From positions 806,001-870,000 of the forward strand of contig NZ_JAIZZH010000002.1 in assembly GCF_020421205.1 (NCBI RefSeq): a stretch of DNA of 64,000 nt, in the 5' to 3' direction. This document shows, one piece after another, positions 1-9,225 of this stretch (the first letter of the stretch is position 1; every line of letters begins with the position of its first letter). The notes under the pieces were generated by a model. That model had not been told where the DNA came from and ran no database searches. It saw only the letters and a list, made by a program, of their open reading frames with translations. Position numbers and translations under genes: made by a program. The DNA is from Hymenobacter pini. GTDB lineage: Bacteria; Bacteroidota; Bacteroidia; Cytophagales; Hymenobacteraceae.

Positions 1-1315
1 ACCCGGGCAAGGCCGGAAACAGGCGGGCCAGGTTGGTGGGGCAGCAGGAGCAGTCGAACCAGCCGGAGCGTTGCGCCTCGGGGTGGGCGTGGTCGGCGGC
101 ATTCTTCACCTGCATGGCGTTGGAGTAGAAGAACGATTTGCCATCCAGCCCCACGCCCGAAATCAGGCCGTTATAGAGCACTTTTTCCAGCACGTCGGCG
201 TACTTGGCGTCGCCGTGGAGCTGCCACATGCGCTGCTGCCAGTACACGTCGGCCACGGAGGCGCAGGTTTCGTTGTAGGCCGTGGCGTTGGGCAGCTCGT
301 AGTTCTTGCCGAACCGCTCCCCGTCGGAGGCCGCGCCAGTGCCGCCGGTTACGTACAGCTTCTTACCCACCATGTTCTGCCAAATGGTATCCACGGCCAC
401 CAGCAGCGGTTTGTCACCGGTAAGGGCGGCCACGTCGGCCATGGCGGAATACAGGTATTCGGCGCGCACGGCGTGGCCGCTGGCCTCCTTCTGGGCTACC
501 ACCGGCTGATGGTCCTGCCAGTAGGCGCCGTTCTTCCACACGTCCTGGCTTTTGGCATCGTAGCCCTTGTACTGACCGCGCTGGTCCAGGAAGAATTTGG
601 CGGTGGCGAGATACTTGGGCTGACCGGTGGCGCGGTAGAGCTTCACCAGGCCCATTTCCACGATTTCGTGGCCGGGGGCTACGGCCCGCTTGCCGGGGCC
701 GAAGGTGGCGCACACCAAATCGGCGTTTTTCAGGGCAATGTTCAGCAGGTTGCGCTTGCCGGTGGCCTCGTAGTGCGCTACGGCGGCCTCATAGAGATGC
801 CCAGCATTGTAGAGCTCATGGCTCAGCTCCCGCTCCTTTTCCCACCGCTCCTCCCCGGCCCAGGCGTGCGGGTGCGCGGGGTCGATGGTACGAGCGGTGT
901 AGAGGTAACCGTCGGGCTCCTGCGCCGCCGCTACTTTCTTAATCAGCTCATCCACGTAGGTATCCAACTTGGCGTCGGGCTCCAGCTGCATCGAGTACGA
1001 AGCGCCCTCGATGGTCTTGTAGATGTCGGTGTCGTCGAAGGGGAAGGTGGTGGCAAACTTGCCCGATTTGGCGGCGGCCATTTCGAAGTTTTTCACCCGG
1101 TTGGTGGCCTCGCAACGCTGAAACGAGGCCGGAATGGTCACGTCGGTGTTGGTTTTGAGTCGGGGCAGCCAGAAGTTATCGGCCAGCTTCACTTTAGTGA
1201 ACGACACGGCCTGAATGGGGTAGTCGGCTTTCTGCTGGGCCAGGGAGGCAGAGGCGAGGCTCAGGCCCAGGGCTGTGAGCAGCAAGGGTTTCAGGGGGAT
1301 GCGGGTAGCAGACAT
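1..1315 (-). CDS. GH127-type beta-L-arabinofuranosidase, 3' end outside window
   Basis: Secreted glycoside hydrolase predicted to release terminal beta-L-arabinofuranose from plant glycans in the periplasm or at the surface. The start ATG at 1315 opens a signal peptide (MSATRIPLKPLLLTALGLSL, cleavage near ASLAQ). The body has the DUF1680/GH127 pattern: alpha/alpha-barrel sequence with HAWAGEERWE, AYNETCASVADVYW and, close to the window edge, GWFDCSCCPTNLARL, matching the Cys/Glu zinc-thiolate active site known for GH127 and GH146. About 438 codons are visible; family members usually run 600-800 residues, so the C-terminal part is missing. It is the last visible gene of the minus-strand polysaccharide cluster. 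GH146 is the nearest alternative; both act on beta-L-arabinofuranosides. Confidence 0.9.
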   Translation of the reverse strand, partial: MSATRIPLKPLLLTALGLSLASASLAQQKADYPIQAVSFTKVKLADNFWLPRLKTNTDVTIPASFQRCEATNRVKNFEMAAAKSGKFATTFPFDDTDIYKTIEGASYSMQLEPDAKLDTYVDELIKKVAAAQEPDGYLYTARTIDPAHPHAWAGEERWEKERELSHELYNAGHLYEAAVAHYEATGKRNLLNIALKNADLVCATFGPGKRAVAPGHEIVEMGLVKLYRATGQPKYLATAKFFLDQRGQYKGYDAKSQDVWKNGAYWQDHQPVVAQKEASGHAVRAEYLYSAMADVAALTGDKPLLVAVDTIWQNMVGKKLYVTGGTGAASDGERFGKNYELPNATAYNETCASVADVYWQQRMWQLHGDAKYADVLEKVLYNGLISGVGLDGKSFFYSNAMQVKNAADHAHPEAQRSGWFDCSCCPTNLARLFPALPG

Positions 1316-1549
1316 GGGAAGGGCTGATATACCGGATGTGGGGCAAGAACGAAGCAGGTTGATCTGGGCCAGATGCGCAAAAACCGCTCCCCGACCGGCA
1401 CCCGCCGGCCAGGGTAGGTTCCCACTCCTACCCGACCGGCTGCGGCAGCTGTTTCTTTGTTCGGCGGGGAGCTAGTTTGCAGACCAGTGCCCCGTTGCTG
1501 CCGGCGGCGCCGCGCAGTGCGCGGTTTTCTCACCTTTAAATGTAGCCAA

Positions 1550-1570
1550 TGGTCTGCCAACGGCAGACCA
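1550..1570. repeat. Perfect 9-bp inverted repeat upstream of GH127
   Basis: Arms TGGTCTGCC and GGCAGACCA are separated by AAC. There is no T-run, so it is not an obvious terminator. It lies 235 bases upstream of the GH127 start, where a regulator site would be expected, but that role is only inferred. Confidence 0.4.
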
Positions 1571-1610
1571 CGCAAAAATGTAGCAGGCCACAAACCCGCG
1601 GCACCCGGCC

Positions 1611-1638
1611 GGCGATACTATTCCCACACAGTATCGCC
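1611..1638. repeat. 9-bp inverted repeat, arms GGCGATACT/AGTATCGCC
   Basis: Two perfect 9-base arms flank a 10-base spacer. There is no adjacent T-run. It could be an operator or an mRNA hairpin; the sequence does not decide. Confidence 0.35.
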
Positions 1639-1896
1639 GACGCTCGGATAACGACCTGCTTCTCTCAAAGCAAACGGGTCCCCTTCACCCTGGTCGTGCT
1701 GATGCAGCGCACCCAAGGCGCCGCGTGGTTTGTGGCCTGCTGAAAGCCGTTGGCAAAGTGGTTAACGGCACTTCGTATCCCGCTCTGCCTATGGCAAAGT
1801 TCAGCGCCCTCGGGGCAAAACAGGCGGGACAAATTGAGCGTTTAGCCGGCGCTTTTTCGTCAGCTGGTTGTTTTTCAGCAGATTTTGTAAAGGAAC

Positions 1897-1987
1897 GTCA
1901 TGCTGAGCGAAGCCGAAGCATCTCTACCTCCTCGTCCGAATCGTTGCAGCGAAGCGGTAGAGATGCTTCGGCTTCGCTCAGCATGAC
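1897..1987. repeat. GTCAT palindromic repeat, copy 1
   Basis: Two perfect 32-base arms (left 1897-1928 beginning GTCATGCTGAGCGAAGCC, right 1956-1987) surround a 27-base spacer. It is intergenic between the DUF2264 and GH127 genes. It shares GTCAT/ATGAC ends and a GAAGC-type core with copies at 4105, 22122, 26080, 34740, 36948, 43908, 46843, 53661 and 59486. Confidence 0.9.
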
Positions 1988-2021
1988 AGGCTAGATTATA
2001 TGACTAGTCTGCAGATCAGTC

Positions 2022-4064
2022 CTACTCCCCAAACCGTACCACTTGCTTGCTGCCATCAGCCATTTGCACGGTAATGCTGCGGTAGTCCGAGCTACTCAGG
2101 CTGCGCACAGGCAACAGCTCAGCCTTGGTCCACTTCTCACCCGAGCGTTTCCAGAGCAGCAGCGTAGCTAGTAGTGGCCGGCTCGGAGCCGAAGTGCCCA
2201 CCGCATTGAGCACCGTACTCTGGTTGCTGACGGGGTGCAGGCCGGTGGCGTCCACGGCTTCCACAGAGTCCCAGCCTTGCAGCGGCACCAGGGCCAGCTG
2301 GTAGGTACCGTTGTCGAGGAGGTGCACGGTGCGGCCCTGCACGCGGCGGGTGCTGCGGCGCACAGTACCGGTGAGGTTGGGCAGGGCGTAGTGGCCCAGG
2401 CGTAGGGGCAGCGTTTCGGTGCTCTGGTTGACATCGAGGCGCAGGATACCGTTGGGCAGGGGCACGTCGGCCAGGCGCAGCTTCACGTTGGGGTTGGTTT
2501 CCAGCACGGCGTCGCGGTAGTACACGCCTTCCTCGAAGCGGCGGAAGGTGTACAGGCGCAGCGGCTCCCATTGCCCTTTCTGATTTTTGAACACGTAGTT
2601 CATGGCCACCTCGCCGTTGGGGCCGTCGGCCTGCCAGGGGAAGGCCGAGTTGTAGCTCAGGCGGTTGTAGTTCTCGTCGCCGCGGTAGGGGTCGGAGCTG
2701 GGCTGGTGGCAGGGGGCGCGCAGCTCGGCCGCACCGGTGTTGGGGTAGTCGGTTACCAGAATGTTGGGGCCGGCCTCGAACTTGTTGAACACCGTGCCGC
2801 TGGCCAGGGCCGGCGTGGCCCAGGCACCTTCGTTCTCGGGAGCGGTCCAGAAGGGTGAGTCGGCGGGCACTAGCAGGCCTAGGAAGGCTTTGGCCAGCCA
2901 GTACACGCTGCCCCGGCAGCTGTAGGGCTGCACGGCCGGCTCAAAGGCCCCGTAAAAACCCAGCGTGGGCACATTGTCCTGCAGAAAATCGGGGTTCTGC
3001 AGAAACTGCAGCATAGCCCCCGAGGCAATGCGCCGCATCCAGCCGAAGTTGGTATCGGCGGCGGGGCGCAGGCCCATCAGCGGGAAGGGCACCACCGCCG
3101 CAAACCGGTACGTGATGCTGCGCCCCCACATAATCATGTGCCCGTCGCGCCCGAACTGGTAGGGGTATGTGTCTTTGAGCGGGGCAAAGTTCTCGTCGAG
3201 CTGCCGGGCAACCTCGGAGTAGCGCTGCCGGCCGTAGTACTCACTCCACAGCCGACCGTACATCTGAAACGCCCACATGCTGTAATAGTCATAGGTGGGC
3301 GCGTCGTTGTACCAGCCCTGGCCGTCGTAGTGGGTCAGCTGCTTTTGCAGGTACTCCTCCAGCAGCTTTTTATTAACCGGGTAGCCCCGGGTATCGAAAA
3401 AGCTGAGGATGAAAATGTTGAAGTAACGCCAGTTTTGCGGCACTGTTGGTCCGTCGCCGTAGCTGAGCATGGTGGCGGCCAGCGCGTCTTTGGTGGCCTG
3501 GGGCAACGGGTCCCACAGGATTTCGGGCGCGGCAAACAGGGCCACGCCCAGTCCCCCAAACTCCACCAGAACCTGACTGGGGCCGCCATCTTTAGCCCGG
3601 GGTTTAATAAAACTGGGGCTGGCGGGGTTCACCAGCTGGCTGAGCTGGTGGCGATAGTAATCGGCTACTTTGATGCCGTTGAGCGTGAGGCCCGGTTCTT
3701 CGCGCAGCAGGGGCGCGGCCATAAACAGCGTGCGACACAGACCCTCCAACTTTTCGGTGGGCAACTGGCTGGGGGTGCGGGAGTAGCTTTTGCCCGGCTG
3801 CTTCGGAAACTGCATCGGGTCGTCGAGCTTATGCGCGTAGCTGAACGCGCCGCTGAGTAGGTAGCGGGCCGCGTCCTGCCAGTGGCGGCGCGTCATGCCG
3901 GTAAACGGGCTCAGCTGCGTATCGGGCTGGTTGATTTCGAACGGGGGCAACTTCTCGGCGGCGGGCGGCACCGAGGGCATGCCCGCGTTGGTGGGCCCGG
4001 CCTGTTGGGCCCGGCCCGCCAGCGTCAGGAGCAGCAGCGCGGCGGTGAGGATGGGTTTGAGCAC
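2022..4064 (-). CDS. DUF2264 domain-containing secreted protein
   Basis: A 680-residue protein with a Sec signal peptide (MLKPILTAALLLLTLAGRAQ) followed by the DUF2264 region from about residue 55 (LSPFTGMTRRHWQDAARYLL). DUF2264 proteins are found in Bacteroidota polysaccharide loci and, to my recollection, part of the family has been assigned glycoside hydrolase activity on uronic-acid-containing glycans; the substrate here is not shown by sequence. The start codon is GTG at 4064. It follows the SusC/SusD pair on the same strand but is separated from it by a hairpin and a long palindrome, so it may have lower or separate expression. A second DUF2264 protein lies at 17261-18502. Confidence 0.85.
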   Translation of the reverse strand: MLKPILTAALLLLTLAGRAQQAGPTNAGMPSVPPAAEKLPPFEINQPDTQLSPFTGMTRRHWQDAARYLLSGAFSYAHKLDDPMQFPKQPGKSYSRTPSQLPTEKLEGLCRTLFMAAPLLREEPGLTLNGIKVADYYRHQLSQLVNPASPSFIKPRAKDGGPSQVLVEFGGLGVALFAAPEILWDPLPQATKDALAATMLSYGDGPTVPQNWRYFNIFILSFFDTRGYPVNKKLLEEYLQKQLTHYDGQGWYNDAPTYDYYSMWAFQMYGRLWSEYYGRQRYSEVARQLDENFAPLKDTYPYQFGRDGHMIMWGRSITYRFAAVVPFPLMGLRPAADTNFGWMRRIASGAMLQFLQNPDFLQDNVPTLGFYGAFEPAVQPYSCRGSVYWLAKAFLGLLVPADSPFWTAPENEGAWATPALASGTVFNKFEAGPNILVTDYPNTGAAELRAPCHQPSSDPYRGDENYNRLSYNSAFPWQADGPNGEVAMNYVFKNQKGQWEPLRLYTFRRFEEGVYYRDAVLETNPNVKLRLADVPLPNGILRLDVNQSTETLPLRLGHYALPNLTGTVRRSTRRVQGRTVHLLDNGTYQLALVPLQGWDSVEAVDATGLHPVSNQSTVLNAVGTSAPSRPLLATLLLWKRSGEKWTKAELLPVRSLSSSDYRSITVQMADGSKQVVRFGE

Positions 4065-4104
4065 GGAGCGGTGGAAGGAGAATGGATGAGCTGATAAAAC
4101 CGGC

Positions 4105-4226
4105 TGTCATCCTGAGCATGTCGCGCATCAAGCGAGGACGAAGGACCTTACCACGTCTGAACGAGTATCGTTGCAACGTAAAAGGTCCTTCGTCCTCGCT
4201 TGGTGCGCGACATGCTCAGGATGACA
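4105..4226. repeat. GTCAT palindromic repeat, copy 2
   Basis: Arms of 45 bases (4105-4149 and 4182-4226) match except for one base. The outer ends read TGTCATCCTGAGCATG and its complement. It lies between susD and the DUF2264 gene, inside what would otherwise be one operon. Confidence 0.9.
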
Positions 4227-4241
4227 GAAAAGATGGAGACA

Positions 4242-4286
4242 GACAAAGCAAAACCGACGGCCGAAGCAGGGCTCCAACCGTCGGTT
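4242..4286 (-). terminator. Possible terminator after susD
   Basis: On the minus strand a 9-base stem (AACCGACGG / CCGTCGGTT) directly follows the susD stop codon and is followed by TTGCTTTG, a weak T-rich tract. It may attenuate transcription into the downstream genes. Confidence 0.5.
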
Positions 4287-4293
4287 CAATTTC

Positions 4294-5874
4294 TTAATAA
4301 CCGGGGTTCTGGCTCAGATTGGCGCTGATGTTCCGGTCCCGCTCGGCCTGCGGAATGGGCAGCAGCAGGTTTTTCTGGGTGAGGCCGGTGACGAAGGCGC
4401 CGTTGAGGCGGGTGGCACGCTCAATGAGCGTGCCGGTGCGCACCAGCGTAATGCGGCGCTGCTCCTCCCCAATCAGCTCCCGGGCCCGCTCATCCAGAAT
4501 GAAGTTCAGGTCAATCTGGCTGGCGGTTACCTGGGCAGCCTGGGCCCGGGTGCGCAGCACGTTGATGCTGGTAGCCGCATCCGCGAGCTTGCCCTGCTTG
4601 AACTGCGCCTCGGCCAGCAGCAGGTAGGTTTCGCCCAGGCGCATCATCGGCAGGTCCTTGATGGTACCAAAGCCGAAGGTGTCGGTGGGGTCAAACTGGT
4701 TCCACTTGGTGGTGTAGGGCGTGATGTAGAAGATGGTATCCGAGCCCTTGAGGCCGGTTACCGGCTTGCCGAACGTGGCCGGACGCGAGGCATCATTGTA
4801 GTAAAACTTGCGCTTGAGGTTGTACTTGGAGTTGCGCATATCCGGGCCCGAGTTGTAGAGGCGGTAATCCACCCAGTTGCTCAGGCGCAGGCGGGCCAGC
4901 CCCCGGCCGCCCAGGGAGTCGGCCAGGGCCATGCCGGGCACGTTGTAGTAGGCCGGTACCCACACGCGGCGCTGCTGGGCGCTGGTAGTGCCGCCCGGAA
5001 TCAGCAGCTGCTGCTCAATGCCCCAGATCAGCTCGGTGTTGCCCTGGCTGCGGCGCTGGTTGCCCACAATGAACATGTCGGAGAAGTAGTCACCGGGCTG
5101 GCTCGACTTCACCCCGTAGCGGGCCCGGATGAGCTGGTACACGTTGCTGTTGATCAGGTCCCGCAGCACCTGCTCGGCCAGGGCCGGCTTGTTGTCGCGC
5201 AGGTACACTTCCCCCAGCAGCTGCTGGGCAGCGCCCCGCGAAATCCGCCCCGAAATAACCCGGTTGCCGGGCAGCATGCTCGGAATGGCCGTGGTCAGAT
5301 CATTGATGATGAAGGCGTTGATATCGGCTACCGGCGTACGCGTGAAGTCCGTGCGGGGCGAGGTAACGGGCTTGTCCACCAGGGGCACGTCGCCCCACAG
5401 CGTAGCCAGAAAGTTATAGGCGTAGGCGCGGAAGAAACGGGCCTCGGCGCTGATGCGGTTCTTGTAGCCCTGGCGCACCGTGGAAGGGGCCGTGGCCGCG
5501 CCGTCAATAATCTGGTTGGCGTTGTTGATGGTGCGGTAGGCCCAGCTCCAGAAAATTTCCGAGCCCCGGTCCTGGGCCGTAAGCTGGTTGTAGTTGTAGT
5601 AAGGCACTTCCACGCCCTGCACCTGCCCGGGCATGGCCACGTCGGTGCCCAGCTGCATGATGCTGATCAGCCCCTGCTGGTCGGAGTGGGTGTACTGCTC
5701 CCGCACCACCGACTGCAGGCCGGCCATGGCCGCCTCAAAACCCAGGGAGTCGGTAAGGACGGTTTGCGGGGTGTACAGGGACTTGGGGGTTTCGTCGAGG
5801 TATTCTTTGTCGCAGGAGCTAAGCACCTGAGCCAGGCCCAGCAAGCTGGCAGTGGCTAGTAAAATGCGTTTCAT
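4294..5874 (-). CDS. susD: SusD/RagB family glycan-binding outer membrane lipoprotein
   Basis: A 526-residue surface lipoprotein that captures oligosaccharides and forms the lid of the SusC transporter. The signal peptide ends in a lipobox with Cys21 (AQVLSSC), followed by DKEYLDETP, typical of SusD N-termini. The SusD-like region contains the TPR-type helices (AEARFFRAYAYNFLATLWGD) and the C-terminal segment with MMRLGETYLLLAEAQFKQGK and DERARELIGEEQRR, all family hallmarks. It starts 30 bases downstream of the SusC stop, so the two are one transcript. The ligand is inferred from neighbouring arabinose and galactose enzymes, not from the protein itself. The symbol denotes family only. Confidence 0.96.
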   Translation of the reverse strand: MKRILLATASLLGLAQVLSSCDKEYLDETPKSLYTPQTVLTDSLGFEAAMAGLQSVVREQYTHSDQQGLISIMQLGTDVAMPGQVQGVEVPYYNYNQLTAQDRGSEIFWSWAYRTINNANQIIDGAATAPSTVRQGYKNRISAEARFFRAYAYNFLATLWGDVPLVDKPVTSPRTDFTRTPVADINAFIINDLTTAIPSMLPGNRVISGRISRGAAQQLLGEVYLRDNKPALAEQVLRDLINSNVYQLIRARYGVKSSQPGDYFSDMFIVGNQRRSQGNTELIWGIEQQLLIPGGTTSAQQRRVWVPAYYNVPGMALADSLGGRGLARLRLSNWVDYRLYNSGPDMRNSKYNLKRKFYYNDASRPATFGKPVTGLKGSDTIFYITPYTTKWNQFDPTDTFGFGTIKDLPMMRLGETYLLLAEAQFKQGKLADAATSINVLRTRAQAAQVTASQIDLNFILDERARELIGEEQRRITLVRTGTLIERATRLNGAFVTGLTQKNLLLPIPQAERDRNISANLSQNPGY

Positions 5875-5904
5875 CGGTCGTCAGAGGGAATGCAAGGGTG
5901 GGAA

Positions 5905-8900
5905 TTAGCGCAGGGTCACGTTCAGACCCAGCACGTAGCTGGCCGAGTTGGGGAAGTTGGGCGTACCGCCGTCCACGTTGCCCGTGCCGTTGCCCAGGGT
6001 GTAGTTCTGCTCGGGGTCGTAGCCAACCCACTTGGTCCAGGTGTAGAGGTTGCGGCCCGAGGCGTAGGCCGACACGCCGCCCAGCTTGAGACGCTCGGTG
6101 AGGCCGGCCGGCAGCGTGTAGCTCAGCGTCACGTCCTTGAGGCGGGTGAAGCTGGCGTTGCTGGGGTAGCCGTAGCCGCGGGGGTTGTAGTAGTTCAGGC
6201 CGGGGCGGTCCTGGCGGGCGTTATCAGGGGTCCAGTAGCCCACTTCCCGCGGGGTGTTCAGGCGGCCGCCCAAGTCCACCAGGTTCAGGGTGGGGTTGTT
6301 CTTGAGCACGCCCTGCACCGTTTGCAGGAACACGCGCAGACTCAGGCCCTTCCAGGTGAAGGTGTTGGTGAGGCCCGCCGTGTATTTGGGCTGCGTAGAG
6401 CCCTGGTACTGCCGGTCGAGGGAGGTGATTTTGCCGTCCCCGTCGAGGTCCGCAAACTTCAGGTCGCCGGGCTTGGCGCCGGGGTCCAGGGAGGCAGCAT
6501 CCTCCCCTACCTGCCACACGCCCACCATGCGGTAGTCGTAGATGGCACCCAGGGGCTTGCCAATGAAGCGGCGGTTGCCAATATCATCGGTGCCGTTGCC
6601 GTACAGCTCCAGCACTTTGTTGCGAATCACCGACAGGTTACCGTTGGATTCCCAGGTGAAGTTGGCGGCCCGCACGTTGGTGGTGGCCAGCGTCAGCTCC
6701 ACGCCTTTGTTCTGCACCCGCCCAATGTTGTCGAGAATGGTGCCGTAGCCGGTGATAATCGGAATTTGACGGGCCAGCAGCAGGTCCTTGGTTTTGGCAT
6801 CGAAGTACTCCACCGTACCCGTGATGCGGTTATTCAGGACACCGAAGTCCACCGCGTAGTTGGTGCTGGTGGTTTGCTCCCACTTCAGGTTGGTGTTACC
6901 GATGTTGTTGGCCCGCAGCCCCACGGCCGTTACGCCGCCGTAGGCGTACTGCAGCAGGGCGTTGCCGGTGATAGTGCCGTAGGGCCCGATGCCTTCGTTA
7001 CCGGTAGTACCGTAGCTAAAGCGCAGCTTCAGCTGGTTCAGCATCGAGTTACCGCGCAGGAAACCTTCGTTGGCCACGTTCCAGCCCAGAGCTACCGAGG
7101 GGAAAACGGCGTATTTATCGGCATTGGCCCCGAACACCGACGAACCGTCGCGGCGGGCCGTGGCCGTAAACAGGTAGCGCGAGTCGTAGGAGTAGTTCAG
7201 GCGGCCCATCTGCGACACCAGGGCCCGCCGCTCACTGTAGGAGCTGATGGTGGGCGGGTTGGAACCCGAGCCGATGCTGTTGAACCCGATCTGGTCGTTG
7301 ATGAAGCCCGACGCGTTTTCGGTGGTCGTGAAGTAGGTGTTCTGCTGAGCGCTGTACAGAGCCGTCACATCGAAGTGGTGCTTGTCGATGTCGTGGTTGT
7401 AAATCAGCAGGTTTTCAATCGTGTAGTTGTGCCGCTCGTCGTTGGTCATGGTGGCCCCGCCGCGCAGGTTACCAAACTGCCGACCCTCGTAGTAAGCGTA
7501 GCGGTACGGCCGGTACGAGTACGTGCCGTTGATGCGGTATTTCAACCCTTTCAGGAAGGTGGGCTGCACCTCGGCGTAGGCCGTGCCGGTGAGCTGGTTC
7601 ACGCGGCTTTCCCGGGTGGTAGTCAGGCCGCCCAACGGGTTTTTGATGAGCTGTTCCGGGGGCTGCGGGAAGATGGTGTAGGTGCCATCGGCGTTGTACA
7701 CGTTGCCGTAGGGGCTGGCTACCTGGGCCAGGCCCAGGTCCACGCGGCCGCCGTCGTCGTTGTTGCGCGAGAAGAACGAGGAGGTACCCACCGTCAGCCA
7801 GGGCGTCAGGTTGGCGTCGACGTTGGTGCGCAGGCTCACGCGGCCAAACTGGTAGCCGCGCAGCACCCCGCGCTGCTTGAAGTAATCCGCCGACACGAAG
7901 TACTTGATGTCGTTGGTACCACCCGAGAAGGACAGGTTGTGGTCCTGCAGGTAGCCCTGCTGGCTTACCAGGTCCATCCAGTCCACGGTGCGGTTGTTGT
8001 TGTAGTTGTCCAGTTCGCCGGTGTTGGGCACGGGCGTCACGTTGATGCCGCGCTGCCGGGCAAACTCCTGGTATTTAGCCGAGTAGGCCGGCCCATCGAG
8101 CGGGTGCAGGCGGGTCACCAGATTCTCGAAGCCCGCGTAGCCGTTGTAGCGAATCTGGGGCTTACCGGTTTTGCCCCGCTTGGTGGTGATGAGAATAACC
8201 CCGTTGGAGCCCCGCGTACCGTAGATGGCCGTGGAGGAAGCATCCTTCAGAATCTCAATGGAGGCAATGTCGTTGGGGTTGATGTCGTTGAAGTTGCCCG
8301 GGAACGGCAGACCGTCCACCACCAGATACGGGTCGGTGTTGGCCGTAATGGAGCGCACCCCCCGAATCTGAATGCGCGGCTGGGCACCGGGCAGGTTGGA
8401 GCCCCCCGTGATGGTCACGCCCGCCACCGCGCCCTGCAGGGCCTGGGCCACGTTGGCCACCGGCAGCTTCTCCAGGCGGTCCTGAGGCACCGACACCACG
8501 GAACCGGTTACGTCAGAGCGTTTCTGGGTACCGTAGCCCACTACTACTACCTCGTCGAGAGCTTTGGCATCGGGCTGCAGGCGGATGCTCAGGCTGCTGC
8601 GGCCGTTCACCGGAATTTCCTGGGCCGCAAACCCGATGGACGACACCAGCAGCACCGCGTTGCCGTCGGGCAGGCGCAGGCTGAATTTGCCATCGGCATC
8701 AGTGCTGGCCCCGGTGGCAGTGCCTTTCACCACCACGGTAGCACCGGGCAGCGGCTGGCCGTTATTATCAGTCACGGTACCCGTTACCGTAACTTCTGGC
8801 GCTGGCTCGCGGGTGGGCAGCGCGGCGGCCGACCCGGGGGCGGCAACGGCCAGAGCGGCGGGGAGGGGAGCCAGGGCGCCGTACAGGAGTAAATGTTTTA

Positions 8901-8907
8901 CCCTCAT
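5905..8907 (-). CDS. susC: SusC/RagA family TonB-dependent outer membrane transporter
   Basis: A 1000-residue TonB-dependent transporter that imports oligosaccharides bound by SusD. The ATG at 8907 gives a signal peptide (MRVKHLLLYGALAPLPAALA); an in-frame upstream extension lacks one. Order: carboxypeptidase-regulatory-like domain about 40-110 (VTGTVTDNNGQPLPGATVVV), TonB box about 118-129 (DEVVVVGYGTQK), plug domain with IYGTRGSNGVILITTKRGK, then a 22-strand barrel ending in LGLNVTLR. Length is normal for the family. It pairs with the SusD gene 30 bases downstream. Upstream, a 318-base gap with a perfect 16-base palindrome separates it from the GH43 gene. Confidence 0.97.
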   Translation of the reverse strand: MRVKHLLLYGALAPLPAALAVAAPGSAAALPTREPAPEVTVTGTVTDNNGQPLPGATVVVKGTATGASTDADGKFSLRLPDGNAVLLVSSIGFAAQEIPVNGRSSLSIRLQPDAKALDEVVVVGYGTQKRSDVTGSVVSVPQDRLEKLPVANVAQALQGAVAGVTITGGSNLPGAQPRIQIRGVRSITANTDPYLVVDGLPFPGNFNDINPNDIASIEILKDASSTAIYGTRGSNGVILITTKRGKTGKPQIRYNGYAGFENLVTRLHPLDGPAYSAKYQEFARQRGINVTPVPNTGELDNYNNNRTVDWMDLVSQQGYLQDHNLSFSGGTNDIKYFVSADYFKQRGVLRGYQFGRVSLRTNVDANLTPWLTVGTSSFFSRNNDDGGRVDLGLAQVASPYGNVYNADGTYTIFPQPPEQLIKNPLGGLTTTRESRVNQLTGTAYAEVQPTFLKGLKYRINGTYSYRPYRYAYYEGRQFGNLRGGATMTNDERHNYTIENLLIYNHDIDKHHFDVTALYSAQQNTYFTTTENASGFINDQIGFNSIGSGSNPPTISSYSERRALVSQMGRLNYSYDSRYLFTATARRDGSSVFGANADKYAVFPSVALGWNVANEGFLRGNSMLNQLKLRFSYGTTGNEGIGPYGTITGNALLQYAYGGVTAVGLRANNIGNTNLKWEQTTSTNYAVDFGVLNNRITGTVEYFDAKTKDLLLARQIPIITGYGTILDNIGRVQNKGVELTLATTNVRAANFTWESNGNLSVIRNKVLELYGNGTDDIGNRRFIGKPLGAIYDYRMVGVWQVGEDAASLDPGAKPGDLKFADLDGDGKITSLDRQYQGSTQPKYTAGLTNTFTWKGLSLRVFLQTVQGVLKNNPTLNLVDLGGRLNTPREVGYWTPDNARQDRPGLNYYNPRGYGYPSNASFTRLKDVTLSYTLPAGLTERLKLGGVSAYASGRNLYTWTKWVGYDPEQNYTLGNGTGNVDGGTPNFPNSASYVLGLNVTLR

Positions 8908-9225
8908 AGATGCATGGGTTGTGGGGGCCGGTGGGCCGAGTGGGAAAAAGGTGTGTAGAAGGCGAGTGAAGTCGGCGGAAGGCCAGGGCGGGCGGTGTGG
9001 GAACACTAGCCCCGGCAAGCCCCGCTGATACTGCTGAAAATCAGTTGATCAGCTGTCAAATGTATTGGGCTTAGTATCCGAACTGCGGGCGTTTTCTAGG
9101 CAATAAGCGGGGCCTAATTCGCCGGCTGCTGGTTCCTTAAGTGGTTTCTCAGGATTTCGTAAGTAAGGCCTTACTTCTTTGAGCACAAGGACCCTGCGCT
9201 GACACCTGAACCAGCGCCTACGCCC
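8908..9225. other. Leader region of susC with palindrome
   Basis: No gene is seen in these 318 bases between GH43 and susC. The region contains a perfect 16-base palindrome at 9161-9176 and several short AT-rich tracts and is the likely promoter and regulator-binding region for susC-susD. I could not assign a confident -7 box. Confidence 0.5.
9161..9176. promoter_or_regulatory. Perfect 16-bp palindrome upstream of susC
   Basis: The sequence AAGTAAGGCCTTACTT is its own reverse complement. It lies about 255 bases upstream of the susC start and 50 bases after the GH43 stop codon on the minus strand. A regulator-binding role is inferred from position only. Confidence 0.4.

Larger units (their letters stand above)
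1316..2021. other. Intergenic region with hairpins and a palindromic repeat
   Basis: About 700 bases without a convincing gene. It holds a hairpin with 9-base perfect arms (TGGTCTGCC / GGCAGACCA) at 1550-1570, a second with arms GGCGATACT / AGTATCGCC at 1611-1638, and a long GTCAT palindrome at 1897-1987. The promoter of the GH127 gene must lie here or upstream, but I could not identify a clear TAnnTTTG box on the minus strand. Short open frames here have no recognisable domains. Confidence 0.6.

Noticed and set aside
5890..8892. 1000-residue open frame on the plus strand opposite susC
   Set aside because: It is antisense to a well-supported SusC gene; its composition (many His, Gly and Val) is typical of reverse-complement frames in GC-rich DNA and no domain is visible.
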